DNA of 60,720 nt, taken from assembly GCA_026984935.1 (NCBI GenBank), contig JALSRD010000045.1:1-60720 (forward strand), given 5' to 3'. The notes beneath the pieces were generated by a model that was given only the letters and a program-made list of their open reading frames with translations, ran no database searches and had not been told where the DNA came from. The position numbers and the translations under genes were made by a program. This DNA is from Desulfobacterales bacterium. GTDB lineage: Bacteria; Desulfobacterota; Desulfobacteria; Desulfobacterales; JALSRD01. Positions 33,255 to 41,872 of the stretch are shown here, one piece after another (the first letter of the stretch is position 1; the number at the start of each line of letters is the position of its first letter).

Positions 33255-34217
33255 ATGCTTTCCGCCGGGTCGTTGCTCGTATTGCCGGCCGCCTTTCTGC
33301 TGGACGTTAGCGCTGGCGACCCGCCGCGCCTGCCCCACCCGGTGCGCTGGATGGGAAAGGCCATCGTCTTTTGCGAGCCGCGTTTTCGGCGTCTCGCGCT
33401 TCCCACAATCCTTTGCGGCGGCCTTTTTACGGCCTGCCTGGTCCTTGCCGCCTGGATTCTTGCCGCTGCTTTGCTGGCCCTTAGCGGGCGTCTACACCCC
33501 TTTTTGCGGACTGCAGCCGAAATCCTGCTGGTCTACTACAGCATCTCGACGCGCAGCCTGGCCGATGCCGCCGCCGACGTACATAGGACCATCGATGGGC
33601 AGGGACTTCATGCGGCCAGGAAAAAACTGGCCATGATCGTCGGCCGCGATGTCGCGCACCTTGATGAATTCGCCGTGCGCCGGGCGCTGGTGGAAACACT
33701 TGCCGAAAACCTGGTCGACGGCGTCATCAGCCCGCTGTTTTACGCTGCCATCGGCGGTGCGCCGCTGGCCGTGGCCTACAAGATGGTCAACACCCTGGAT
33801 TCCATGGTGGGCTATAAGAACGAAACTTACCGTCGGTTCGGCAAGGCTGCGGCACGCCTGGACGATGCGGCCAATTTCCTGCCGGCCCGCCTGGCCGTGC
33901 CCGTCATCGCCGCTGCCGCCCGTTTGCTGGGTCTTTCGGCAAAGGCCACGCTGAAAACCGCCTTTCGTGAGGGATCGCACCACGCCAGCCCCAACGCCGG
34001 CTACCCGGAAGCCGCCTTTGCCGGCGCCCTCTCAGTGCGACTGAATGGTCCCAATACCTACGGCGGCCGTCAGGTCGCGAAACCCTGGGTCGGCATTGCC
34101 TTCGGCGAGACCCACGCGCCGCATGTACACCGTGCCTGTGGCCTGATGTGGCTGTCGTCGTTGCTCTTCCTGATGCTGGCATGGGGGCTTGAACTCGGTA
34201 TTGCGCTTCTCTTCTGA
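33255..34217 (+). CDS. cbiB: adenosylcobinamide-phosphate synthase
   Basis: The 320-residue membrane protein has LDVSAGDPPRLPHPVRWMGK near the start, ETLAENLVDGVISPLFYAAI and NTLDSMVGYKNETYRRFGKA, all diagnostic for CbiB. It attaches aminopropanol (phosphate) to cobyric acid. AGGAGG lies eight bases upstream of the ATG, and the preceding stop is one base away. It is the last gene of the riboswitch-controlled operon. Confidence 0.94.
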   Translation: MLSAGSLLVLPAAFLLDVSAGDPPRLPHPVRWMGKAIVFCEPRFRRLALPTILCGGLFTACLVLAAWILAAALLALSGRLHPFLRTAAEILLVYYSISTRSLADAAADVHRTIDGQGLHAARKKLAMIVGRDVAHLDEFAVRRALVETLAENLVDGVISPLFYAAIGGAPLAVAYKMVNTLDSMVGYKNETYRRFGKAAARLDDAANFLPARLAVPVIAAAARLLGLSAKATLKTAFREGSHHASPNAGYPEAAFAGALSVRLNGPNTYGGRQVAKPWVGIAFGETHAPHVHRACGLMWLSSLLFLMLAWGLELGIALLF

Positions 34218-34224
34218 CAGTGTT

Positions 34225-34256
34225 AAAAGGCGCCCCAGAGCCTCGGCGTTTTTTTC
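34225..34256 (+). terminator. probable terminator of the cobalamin operon
   Basis: AAAAGGCGCC is followed after a short loop by GGCG and a run of seven T residues. CGCC/GGCG forms the base of the stem and the A run can extend it against the T tract. The stem is short, so efficiency is uncertain, but the position just after cbiB fits. The following 160 bases before the UPF0182 gene hold nothing else I can name. Confidence 0.5.
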
Positions 34257-34416
34257 AGCCGGTTTTAAACGTCCGGCTTGCTTTACACAAACAACTCTGA
34301 CAGACTACGTCCCATCGAAAATGGTTCATCGTGTCGCACCGCCCCCCACCAGGTCCCAAACCTCCTGCGGGCGCAAACGTTAATTTCGCTATAGATCCCA
34401 ACATCGGAGCTTTTCA

Positions 34417-37140
34417 ATGAAACACCGCTCGGGCATCATTTCACTGGTAATCGTGGCCGCGGCCGTATTGGCCATGCTCACTCTTTTTGTCAATTATTAC
34501 GGCGACTGGCTGTGGTTCCGCCACCTGGGGTTCGGCGGGGTCTTTACCACCATTCTGATTACCAAGATACTGATGTTTATAGTTTATTTTATAATTTTCG
34601 CAGCTGCGGCAGCGCTGAACATCAGTGTGGCGCATAAAATTTCCCGGCCCACGTATGTTGTCAGGGAATTCAACCCCGAAGACCAAATCACCGCACTGGA
34701 CCTCATCTTCGCACCCGGCCGCTCCAAATACGCCTGGACGGCCATCACCCTGCTGGCCGCCATTGTCATGGGGCTGGGCGCCGTTAGCTACTGGGACGTG
34801 GTTTTGAAATCCCTGCATGCTTCCAAATTCGGGGTCAGCGATCCGATTTTTTCAAAAGATGCCGGCTTTTACGTTTTTCGCCTGCCCCTGTACCACTTTC
34901 TGCAGGGCTGGTATCTCTACGCACTGCTGATGGTCACCGCGGCCACGCTGCTGTGCTACCATACCCGCCAGGCGGTTACCTTCGACGCCAACCAGCTGTT
35001 CGTTTATCCCAGGGCCGGCGTTCACCTCGCCATCCTGGGGTCTCTGTTCGTGCTGGGCATTGCCTGGATGTACCGGCTGCACCTCTACGACACCCTGTAC
35101 TCCACCCGCGGCGTGGCCTACGGCACCAGTTACACGGATGTACACGCGCTGATTCCGGCCTACTGGGTGCTGGTGGTGTTGGCCCTGGCACTGGCCACCA
35201 CCTTGCTCATCAGCGCATTTCTGGAAAAATGGAAGCTCATCTTTTACGCCACGGCTGTTTTTGTTGCCGTGATCGTCGTCGCCGGCTGGATTTATCCCTA
35301 TCTTTTGCAGCGCTATGTGGTTAAACCCAACGAAGTCACCAAGGAATCCCCGTACATCATCAACAATATCCGCTTTACACGCCTGGGATACGGTCTCAAC
35401 AAAATTCATGAAAAACAGTTTCCCATGGACCACCCTGTCACCTATGCCGACATCCAGAAAAACCGCGCCACCATTAAAAACATCCGCCTGTGGGACCGCC
35501 GTCCGCTGATCCAGACCTACAAACAGCTCCAGGAAATCCGCCTGTACTACGATTTTAAAAGCGTCGACGTGGACCGCTACAATTTCGGCATCCCCCAGGA
35601 AGTCGCCTTAGCCGCGCGGGAATTGCCTCCGTCCCAAATCCCCCTGCGCGCCAGAACATGGGTCAATACGCATCTCATTTACACCCATGGCTACGGTGTG
35701 GTGATGAATCCCGTCAACGAGGTCACTGCTGAAGGCATGCCGAAATTCATCCTGAAAGACATCCCGCCGCGCGCCAGTGTCGCACTCAAGATTTCGCGTC
35801 CGGAAATCTACTACGGTGAAGAGACCGACACCTATGCCATCGTGCGCAGCAAAACCAAAGAGTTCGACTATCCCAAAGGCAACCAGAACGTTTACACCAC
35901 CTATCAGGGAGACGGCGGCGTGCAGCTGTCCAGCTGGCTGCGAAAAATAGTTTACGCCTGGCAGTTTTCGGATATCAAAATTCTTTTGACCGGATACGTA
36001 ACCGACCATTCCCGTATCATGCTGCATCGCATCATCACAGATCGGGATGAAACCATCGCACCTTTTTTATCCTACGATTCGGACCCCTATATCGTTGTCG
36101 GCGAAGACGGCCGGCTCTACTGGATTCACGACGCCTACACCACGTCGAACATGTACCCCTATTCCGAACCCATTACCGAATCGCGGCGCACCCGGGGGTT
36201 CAACTACATCCGCAACTCGGTCAAAGTGGTCATCGATGCGTTCAACGGAAAGGTCAGCTACTACGTGGTCGATCCCGACGATCCCATGGTCCGGACCTAT
36301 CAGAAGATCTTCCCCAGTCTTTTCAAGCCCATCAGCGCCATGCCCGCATTTTTGAAAAAACACCTGCGTTACCCCACGGATCTGTTTACCGTCCAGGCTG
36401 AAATGTACAATGTGTACCACATGAAAGATCCCAAGGTTTTCTACAACCAGGAAGACCTGTGGAATATTCCCCATGAGATCTACCAGGGCAAAGAACAGAA
36501 GATGATTCCGTATTACATCATCATGAAACTGCCCGGTGCCTCGTCAGAAGAGTTTATTCTAATGCTCCCGCTGACACCGTCTAAAAAAAACAATATGGTT
36601 TCCTGGATGTGTGCCCGCTGTGACGGCGAACATTACGGCGAACTGGTGGTCTACAAACTGTCCAAGGAAAAACTGATCTACGGCCCCATGCAGATGGAAG
36701 CACGCATCAACCAGAAACCGGATATTTCCTCGAAACTGACCCTCTGGGGCCAGAAGGGTTCCAGCGTTATCCGGGGCAACCTGCTCATCATTCCCATTGA
36801 CCAGTCGTTCATCTACGTCGAGCCGGTCTACCTGCAGTCGGAACAAAGCGAAATGCCGGAGCTGAAACGCGTCGTGGTGGCTTTTGGTGAGCAGCTGGAA
36901 ATGCGCACCAATCTGGACCAGGCGCTGCGGGCAGTTTTCAAGGTTGAGGGCATCCCCCCGAAACAGGCGCAGCAGGCCATGGCCGGCCACGCCGTGGGCA
37001 TCCTGCCCGAGATGGCCCGCAAAGCGCTGAACCACTACAACCGCGCGCTGGAGGCCCTGAGGGCCGGCAACTGGGGACAGTACGGGCAGGAACTGGACCA
37101 GGTGAAGCGCATTCTGGAGGATATATCCCGCAAGCGCTGA
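34417..37140 (+). CDS. UPF0182 family membrane protein
   Basis: The 907-residue protein has seven hydrophobic segments in its first about 300 residues (including the paired stretch LFVNYYGDWLWFRHLGFGGV typical of the family). A large, probably extracytoplasmic domain follows with DLIFAPG-type and tyrosine-rich segments such as YGLNKIHEKQFPMDHPVTYA and YPTDLFTVQAEMYNVYHMKD. The function of UPF0182 proteins is unknown. GGAG precedes the ATG. It is separated from cbiB by a probable terminator and from the methyltransferase gene by about 40 bases, so the latter two may be co-transcribed. Confidence 0.85.
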   Translation: MKHRSGIISLVIVAAAVLAMLTLFVNYYGDWLWFRHLGFGGVFTTILITKILMFIVYFIIFAAAAALNISVAHKISRPTYVVREFNPEDQITALDLIFAPGRSKYAWTAITLLAAIVMGLGAVSYWDVVLKSLHASKFGVSDPIFSKDAGFYVFRLPLYHFLQGWYLYALLMVTAATLLCYHTRQAVTFDANQLFVYPRAGVHLAILGSLFVLGIAWMYRLHLYDTLYSTRGVAYGTSYTDVHALIPAYWVLVVLALALATTLLISAFLEKWKLIFYATAVFVAVIVVAGWIYPYLLQRYVVKPNEVTKESPYIINNIRFTRLGYGLNKIHEKQFPMDHPVTYADIQKNRATIKNIRLWDRRPLIQTYKQLQEIRLYYDFKSVDVDRYNFGIPQEVALAARELPPSQIPLRARTWVNTHLIYTHGYGVVMNPVNEVTAEGMPKFILKDIPPRASVALKISRPEIYYGEETDTYAIVRSKTKEFDYPKGNQNVYTTYQGDGGVQLSSWLRKIVYAWQFSDIKILLTGYVTDHSRIMLHRIITDRDETIAPFLSYDSDPYIVVGEDGRLYWIHDAYTTSNMYPYSEPITESRRTRGFNYIRNSVKVVIDAFNGKVSYYVVDPDDPMVRTYQKIFPSLFKPISAMPAFLKKHLRYPTDLFTVQAEMYNVYHMKDPKVFYNQEDLWNIPHEIYQGKEQKMIPYYIIMKLPGASSEEFILMLPLTPSKKNNMVSWMCARCDGEHYGELVVYKLSKEKLIYGPMQMEARINQKPDISSKLTLWGQKGSSVIRGNLLIIPIDQSFIYVEPVYLQSEQSEMPELKRVVVAFGEQLEMRTNLDQALRAVFKVEGIPPKQAQQAMAGHAVGILPEMARKALNHYNRALEALRAGNWGQYGQELDQVKRILEDISRKR

Positions 37141-37183
37141 TACGCCTGACAGACCGCATGGCGTGCCTGGTGGAAGACCGTCC

Positions 37184-37813
37184 ATGAGACATCTGCGGAA
37201 AAGATACTACGATGCATTTGCGGGATACTATGACCGTTTTGTGGCCTTTCACTCCCGTGACGCCCGGGACGGTCTGAGGAGCTTCTTGTCCGGCAGAGTC
37301 CCGGTACAAGAAGGTGATTTCGTCCTTGACATCTGCACCGGTACCGGCACCTTGCTGGGTTTTCTGCGCCAGAAGGTGGGCCCAACGGGACTCGTCGTGG
37401 GCCTCGATTTCTCACCGGGCATGCTCAAGGTCTGCAAAATGAAAGTCGGAAAGCATGCCGACATCGCCCTGTTGCAATCCGACGCCGCGCGCCTTCCTTT
37501 TAAAGACAACTGTTTCAGCGCCCTGACCTGTTCGCATGCTTTTTACGAGTTGAAGGGGAAAACGCAGCAACAAATGCTGCGCGAAGCGGCCCGGGTCCTC
37601 AAGCCCGGAAAACCCCTCTTCATCATGGAGCACGACCTGCCGGAAAACCCCTTGATCCGCATGCTGCTATATATTCGACTGCTCTCCATGGGCACCAGAC
37701 AGGCCGTCACGACGTTGAGACATGAAAAAGAGGTGCTGCAAAAACATTTCGCGCATGTGGAAAAAGTAACGACACCCGGGAGGCGGTCCAAGATCATGGT
37801 TTGCCGCAATTGA
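37184..37813 (+). CDS. class I SAM-dependent methyltransferase (UbiE/MenG-like)
   Basis: The 209-residue protein starts MRHLRKRYYDAFAGYYDRFV and has the SAM loop VLDICTGTGTLLGFL, the acidic residue in VVGLDFSPGML, and ARLPFKDNCFSALTC, the pattern of small-molecule methyltransferases related to UbiE. The substrate is unknown. I chose the ATG at 37184, with GGAAGA seven bases before it, over a GTG at 37163. It follows the UPF0182 gene on the same strand. Confidence 0.75.
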   Translation: MRHLRKRYYDAFAGYYDRFVAFHSRDARDGLRSFLSGRVPVQEGDFVLDICTGTGTLLGFLRQKVGPTGLVVGLDFSPGMLKVCKMKVGKHADIALLQSDAARLPFKDNCFSALTCSHAFYELKGKTQQQMLREAARVLKPGKPLFIMEHDLPENPLIRMLLYIRLLSMGTRQAVTTLRHEKEVLQKHFAHVEKVTTPGRRSKIMVCRN

Positions 37814-37879
37814 TGCGGCCGGCGCGTTTCCCGGCCATTGACACCTGCACAGACGATAAAGCATAAAACGCGGTCTTAT

Positions 37880-38099
37880 TTTTTCCCAAGCGAAATGTCC
37901 GCAAGTCCTGGCGGTGCCGGTCAGCACCAGCACCGCAACCTCCGGGGCGCGGTTGACCCAACGGGCCGTAGCGATAATATCGTCGCCAGTGCGGTCCCGG
38001 TCAGGGTGTTGGTGTTGCCCACATCATCGCGCCGGAGCGTCAGCAGCACCGCACGGCCTCAACCTGCAGCCGGGCATCGGGTAACCGGGACAGTTCCAT
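37880..38099 (-). pseudogene. decayed N-terminal fragment of a crotonase (enoyl-CoA hydratase) gene
   Basis: Behind GAGGAGGAAGG, an ATG at 38099 opens MELSRLPDARLQVE and then hits a stop after 19 codons. Shifting frame gives AVLLTLRRDDVGNTNTLTGT, and a second shift gives DDIIATARWVNRAPEVAVLV followed by LTGTART. Put together these follow the first 65 or so residues of a crotonase (strand, NTLTG, helix, VLVLTGTGRTFxAG), after which homology stops. Two frameshifts and loss of the rest mark it as a remnant. It lies in the 663-base gap before the acyl-CoA cluster, whose members include two intact crotonases. Confidence 0.6.
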
Positions 38100-38389
38100 G
38101 CGACCTTCCTCCTCATCTTTTCTCCAGTGCTCGATGTCCGGGGTCTATGTCTGGGATGCGTTTCCCGGAAGAATTTCCATGTTCTCTATCTGAAAAGACG
38201 CCGAGTTCTCTGTCCGAAAAACGCCGATATGCAATCACCGGGACCTGGTTTTCCCGAAAGTACAGGTATTTTGGTGCCGGTCTTGCCAACTCCGCATGGA
38301 CTCGCGACAGGCGATTGGCACCGCCAACGGGCCCCGGGCATGCTGCCGCCGGGGATCTTGGACTGTCCGTAATGAAGCCCATTTTTTTC

Positions 38390-38418
38390 TTGACTCCCCC
38401 TAATCGTAGCTGTAATGT
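38390..38418 (+). promoter_or_regulatory. candidate promoter of the acyl-CoA cluster
   Basis: TTGACT at 38390-38395 and TAATGT at 38413-38418 are 17 bases apart, 58 bases before the SDR gene. The -10 box is weak. A direct repeat GTAGCT/GTAGCT (38406 and 38417) overlaps it and could bind a regulator. The region 38110-38389 upstream carries nothing I can assign. Confidence 0.45.
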
Positions 38419-38476
38419 AGCTTTTATATAACTTTTAGAGTGGCTGCGCTGCCGGCTGCGAAAGAGAGGACGAAAC

Positions 38477-39226
38477 ATGCTGCTGGAAAACAAAAACGCC
38501 ATCGTGACGGGCGGCTCCCAGGGGATCGGCACCGCAACATCCCTCGAACTGGCACGCGAGGGCGCCAATGTCTGCCTGACCTACCGCAAGCACGCCGACG
38601 AAGCCTTTGCCGTGCGCGACGAAATCATCGGCATGGGCCGCCAGGCGCTGGCGCTGCAATGCGATATCGCCTCCTTTGACGAAGCCCGCCGGGTGGTTGA
38701 GGCCGCGTCTGCGGAATTCGGACGCATCGACATCCTGGTCAACAACGCCGGCATGAACTGGGACGGCGTGTGTTGGAAGATGAGCGAGGAACAGTGGGAT
38801 CGGGTGATCGCCGTTAATTTAAAGGGATACTTTAATTTTGTACGCCATGTGGCGCCCATGTTAAAGGAACAGCGTTCCGGTAAAATTATCAATGTAACCT
38901 CGATCAACGGCCTGCGGGGCAAGTTCGGACAGACCAACTACTCGGCCTCCAAGGCCGGCATCATCGGCTACACCAAGGCCCTGGCCAAGGAGCTGGGCGC
39001 CTTCGGCGTGAACGTCAACGCCGTGGCACCGGGTCTTATCGAAACGGCCATGCTGAAGCAATCCGAGGCGCGGGACAAAATCGTGGACATGGCGCTGGCC
39101 GAAATCGTCTTAAAGCGCGTCGGCCAGCCCGAGGATCTGGCCAATGTGATTGCCTTTCTGGCATCGGAAAAGGCACGCCACATTACCGGCGAGATCATCA
39201 AGGTCGACGGCGGACAGTACATTTAA
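38477..39226 (+). CDS. short-chain dehydrogenase (FabG-like 3-hydroxyacyl dehydrogenase)
   Basis: The 249-residue SDR has the NAD(P) loop TGGSQGIGTATS, NNAG at about residue 90, and the catalytic serine, YSASK and downstream PGLIETAML segment. It could act as a 3-oxoacyl-ACP reductase, but its place directly before a thiolase/DUF35 pair recalls BbsC/BbsD-type dehydrogenases that oxidise 3-hydroxyacyl-CoA in aromatic degradation. I therefore leave the gene symbol open. GAGAGGACG precedes the ATG. It is the first gene of the module. Confidence 0.85.
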   Translation: MLLENKNAIVTGGSQGIGTATSLELAREGANVCLTYRKHADEAFAVRDEIIGMGRQALALQCDIASFDEARRVVEAASAEFGRIDILVNNAGMNWDGVCWKMSEEQWDRVIAVNLKGYFNFVRHVAPMLKEQRSGKIINVTSINGLRGKFGQTNYSASKAGIIGYTKALAKELGAFGVNVNAVAPGLIETAMLKQSEARDKIVDMALAEIVLKRVGQPEDLANVIAFLASEKARHITGEIIKVDGGQYI

Positions 39227-39320
39227 AACAATGCACCGGGTCAGATTATCGTCAAGATCACCAAACGCCGAACAAACCGGCGAGTTGGCACAAACCATCC
39301 AAGACTAGACAGGAGAGAGC

Positions 39321-40487
39321 ATGGGAAAAGTCGCCATCATCGGAGTCGGCCAGAGCGCCTTCGTACGCCAGTACCCCGGTTCCATCCGCGAACTGGCTTT
39401 CGAGGGGTTCAAGGCAGCCATGCTGGATGCCGAACTGGCCACCGAACAAATCGACGCATCAGTGATCTGCTCGGCACCAGAATATGACAAACAGCGCTCA
39501 CCGGCCGGCGTTTTCGCCGAGTACCTGGGGCTGAACCCGCAGCCCACATTTTATGTGGAATCGCTGTGCTCTTCCAGCAGCATGGGCGTGCGCCTGGCCT
39601 ATTCGCTGGTGGAATCGGGCCTGCACGACACGGTGGCCGTGATCGGTTTCCAGAAGATGTCCGAGATCACCTCTTCCGAGTCCCAGGAGCGCATGGGCCG
39701 CGGTGCCGACATCCAGTGGGAAAGCCCCTTCGGCACCATGATGCCGGCCTACTATGCCATGTTCGCTCAGGCCCACATGGCAACCTACGGCACCACCCTG
39801 GAAGACCTGGCATTGATCCGCGTCAAGGCGTCCACCTACGGCCAGATCAACGCACTGGCCGTGTACCGCAAGGCCGTTACCGAAGAAATGCTGGCCGATC
39901 CAGAAAGCTTCATGGCCGGCCCGGTGGCCAGCCCGCTGCGGGTGGGCGACTGCTGCGCCAACGCCGACGGCAGTTCCTGCGTCATCGTCACCAACGAAAA
40001 AAAGGCCAAAGCCTGGTGCAAAAAACCCGTCTGGATCCTGGGCTTGGGCGCCGCTACGGCCAGTGTCAACCTGGCCGGCCGCGAAATGCTGACCGGGCTT
40101 TCGGCCGCCCGCCGGGCGGCCGACCAGGCCTATGCCATGGCCGGTGTGGGTCCGGCGGACATCGACGTGGCCGAGGTGCACGACTGTTTTACCATCGCCG
40201 AAATGATGGCTTACGAAAACCTGGGCTTCGCTGCGCCCGGACAGGGCCCGGAGCTCATCCGCAGCAGGGCCACCTATAAGGAGGGACAAATCCCGGTCAA
40301 CGTTGACGGCGGTCTGCTCTCCAAGGGACATCCCATCGGCGCCACCGGTGGTTCGCAGATCCGCACCATCGTTCTGCAGCTGCGCGGCGAAGCCGGTGAC
40401 ATGCAGGTAAACGACCCGGCCATCGGTCTGGTACACAATATCGGCGGCGTGGGGCTGTATGGCAACGTCACCATTCTGGGGAGGTAA
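39321..40487 (+). CDS. SCP-x/BbsB-type thiolase
   Basis: The 388-residue protein has the thiolase fold with the nucleophile cysteine in VESLCSSSSMGV (about residue 81), the HDCFT motif and GHPIGATGG near the end. The usual second cysteine near the C-terminus is replaced: HNIGGVGLYGNV stands where CxGG is expected, as in SCP-x-type thiolases that work with a DUF35 partner. The next gene, two bases away, encodes that partner. Likely substrate is a branched or aryl 3-oxoacyl-CoA. It is not a standard acetoacetyl-CoA thiolase. Confidence 0.85.
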   Translation: MGKVAIIGVGQSAFVRQYPGSIRELAFEGFKAAMLDAELATEQIDASVICSAPEYDKQRSPAGVFAEYLGLNPQPTFYVESLCSSSSMGVRLAYSLVESGLHDTVAVIGFQKMSEITSSESQERMGRGADIQWESPFGTMMPAYYAMFAQAHMATYGTTLEDLALIRVKASTYGQINALAVYRKAVTEEMLADPESFMAGPVASPLRVGDCCANADGSSCVIVTNEKKAKAWCKKPVWILGLGAATASVNLAGREMLTGLSAARRAADQAYAMAGVGPADIDVAEVHDCFTIAEMMAYENLGFAAPGQGPELIRSRATYKEGQIPVNVDGGLLSKGHPIGATGGSQIRTIVLQLRGEAGDMQVNDPAIGLVHNIGGVGLYGNVTILGR

Positions 40488-40489
40488 CC

Positions 40490-40933
40490 ATGGGCAAAAA
40501 AAAGGAAATCGACACGCGCTTCGCCAAATTCGGCACGGTCAGCTTCACCGCCACCACCCGGGTGAACGACTTTGTCAGCCACCTGGATGACGGGCGCATC
40601 ACCGGCACGCGCTGTGTGGACTGCGGCACGCGGTTTTTCCCGCCGCGCAACGACTGCTTCAAGTGCCTTTCCAGCCACGTGGAGTGGTTCGACGTCACCG
40701 GCACCGGCAGACTGGTGACATACAGCCGCCTGAAATACGCCCCGGTGGGGTTTGAAAACGACCTGCCTTACTGTATCGCACTGGCCGACTACGGCGATTT
40801 CAAGGTCTTCGGGCGTCTGGCCGACGGTTTAAAGGACGACGATATCGAGATCGGCATGGCCGTCAAAACCCGGGCCAACCATCTGCCGAACGGGCAGCTG
40901 AACTATGTATTCGAAAAGGCCGACACCGCCTGA
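40490..40933 (+). CDS. DUF35 zinc-ribbon/OB-fold thiolase partner (BbsA-like)
   Basis: The 147-residue protein has a rubredoxin-like zinc ribbon (RCVDCGTRFFPPRNDCFKC, two CxxC pairs) followed by an OB-fold region (GTGRLVTYSRLKYAPVGFEN). Such proteins bind acyl-CoA and form complexes with SCP-x-type thiolases. It follows the thiolase with a two-base gap, and GGGGAGG overlaps the thiolase end. The pair resembles BbsA/BbsB of benzylsuccinate beta-oxidation in arrangement, though the natural substrate is not shown. Confidence 0.85.
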   Translation: MGKKKEIDTRFAKFGTVSFTATTRVNDFVSHLDDGRITGTRCVDCGTRFFPPRNDCFKCLSSHVEWFDVTGTGRLVTYSRLKYAPVGFENDLPYCIALADYGDFKVFGRLADGLKDDDIEIGMAVKTRANHLPNGQLNYVFEKADTA

Positions 40934-40999
40934 CCACGACTGATGGCTGCCGACTTGCCTCCGCCTGTTTTGGAGAAATTTAAGAAAGAGGAACAAAAA

Positions 41000-41770
41000 A
41001 TGACCCCTTCGCAGACCGTCAAACTCGCCATCGAGGATCAGGTGGCCCGCATCACCCTCGACCGGCCCAAACACAACGTGTTTACCATCGGTATGATCGA
41101 AGAACTCAATGCCCTGCTGGCGCGCCTCGCCGAAGACAACAGCATCAAGTGCGTGGTCCTTTTCGGCGAAGGCCCCAGCTGGTGTGCCGGCGTGGACGTC
41201 GGCGACCACAAAGCGGAGATGGTCGATCGGATGATTGCCGTCTTCAAGCGTTCCTTCGAACTGATCGAGGCCATCGAAGCACCCATCATCGCCGCCGTTC
41301 ACGGCGCCTGCCTGGGCGGCGGTATGGAATACGCCATTGCCTGCGACCTGATCATCGCTTCCGAAAAAGCCACCTTCGGACAACCCGAGGTGCGGCTCGG
41401 CTTTCTGCCGCCCTATGCCGCCGTCCGCCTGCCGCAGCTGGTGGGCCCGGCAAAAGCCATCGAGATCTGCGCCGGTGGGCGGATCTACTCGGCTGCCGAC
41501 GCCCAGACGCTGGGCTTTGTCAGCCAGGTGACCCGTGAAGACGATTTCACATCCACCGTCGCAAAACGCATCCAGGATTTCAAAAACGCCAGCCCGCTGA
41601 TTTTACGTCTGAACAAACGCGCCGTGAAGCAGCACACCCGGATGACCTTTGACGAAGCGCTTTCTGCTGTCAACGATCTTTTCCTAAACACCCTGATGAA
41701 GACCCAAGACACGGCTGAGGGCATGGCCAGCTTTTTCGAAAAACGCCGGCCCCGGTGGAAAAACCGCTGA
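41000..41770 (+). CDS. crotonase resembling cyclohexa-1,5-dienecarbonyl-CoA hydratase
   Basis: The 256-residue crotonase has the oxyanion-hole segments GPSWCAGVDVGDH and GACLGGGMEYAIACD. Its GVDVxxHxxxxVDRM run, QPEVRLGFLPPYAAVRLP and C-terminal EGMASFFEKRRPRWK resemble the dienoyl-CoA hydratases (Dch/BamR) of anaerobic benzoyl-CoA degradation more than general enoyl-CoA hydratases. No benzoyl-CoA reductase genes are present here, so the substrate stays open. I took the ATG at 41000 with GAGGAAC upstream. A start at 40943 would add 19 residues without a ribosome binding site. Confidence 0.78.
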   Translation: MTPSQTVKLAIEDQVARITLDRPKHNVFTIGMIEELNALLARLAEDNSIKCVVLFGEGPSWCAGVDVGDHKAEMVDRMIAVFKRSFELIEAIEAPIIAAVHGACLGGGMEYAIACDLIIASEKATFGQPEVRLGFLPPYAAVRLPQLVGPAKAIEICAGGRIYSAADAQTLGFVSQVTREDDFTSTVAKRIQDFKNASPLILRLNKRAVKQHTRMTFDEALSAVNDLFLNTLMKTQDTAEGMASFFEKRRPRWKNR

Positions 41771-41872
41771 TTTTCGGGTTTCGTACCCGCTAACAAAAAA
41801 TGTGAAACCGCAGGCAACTGCCGGAAAAACCGACGCCAGGTGCCCGGCGGAAGGAATGTCAGGAGGTTCAAC

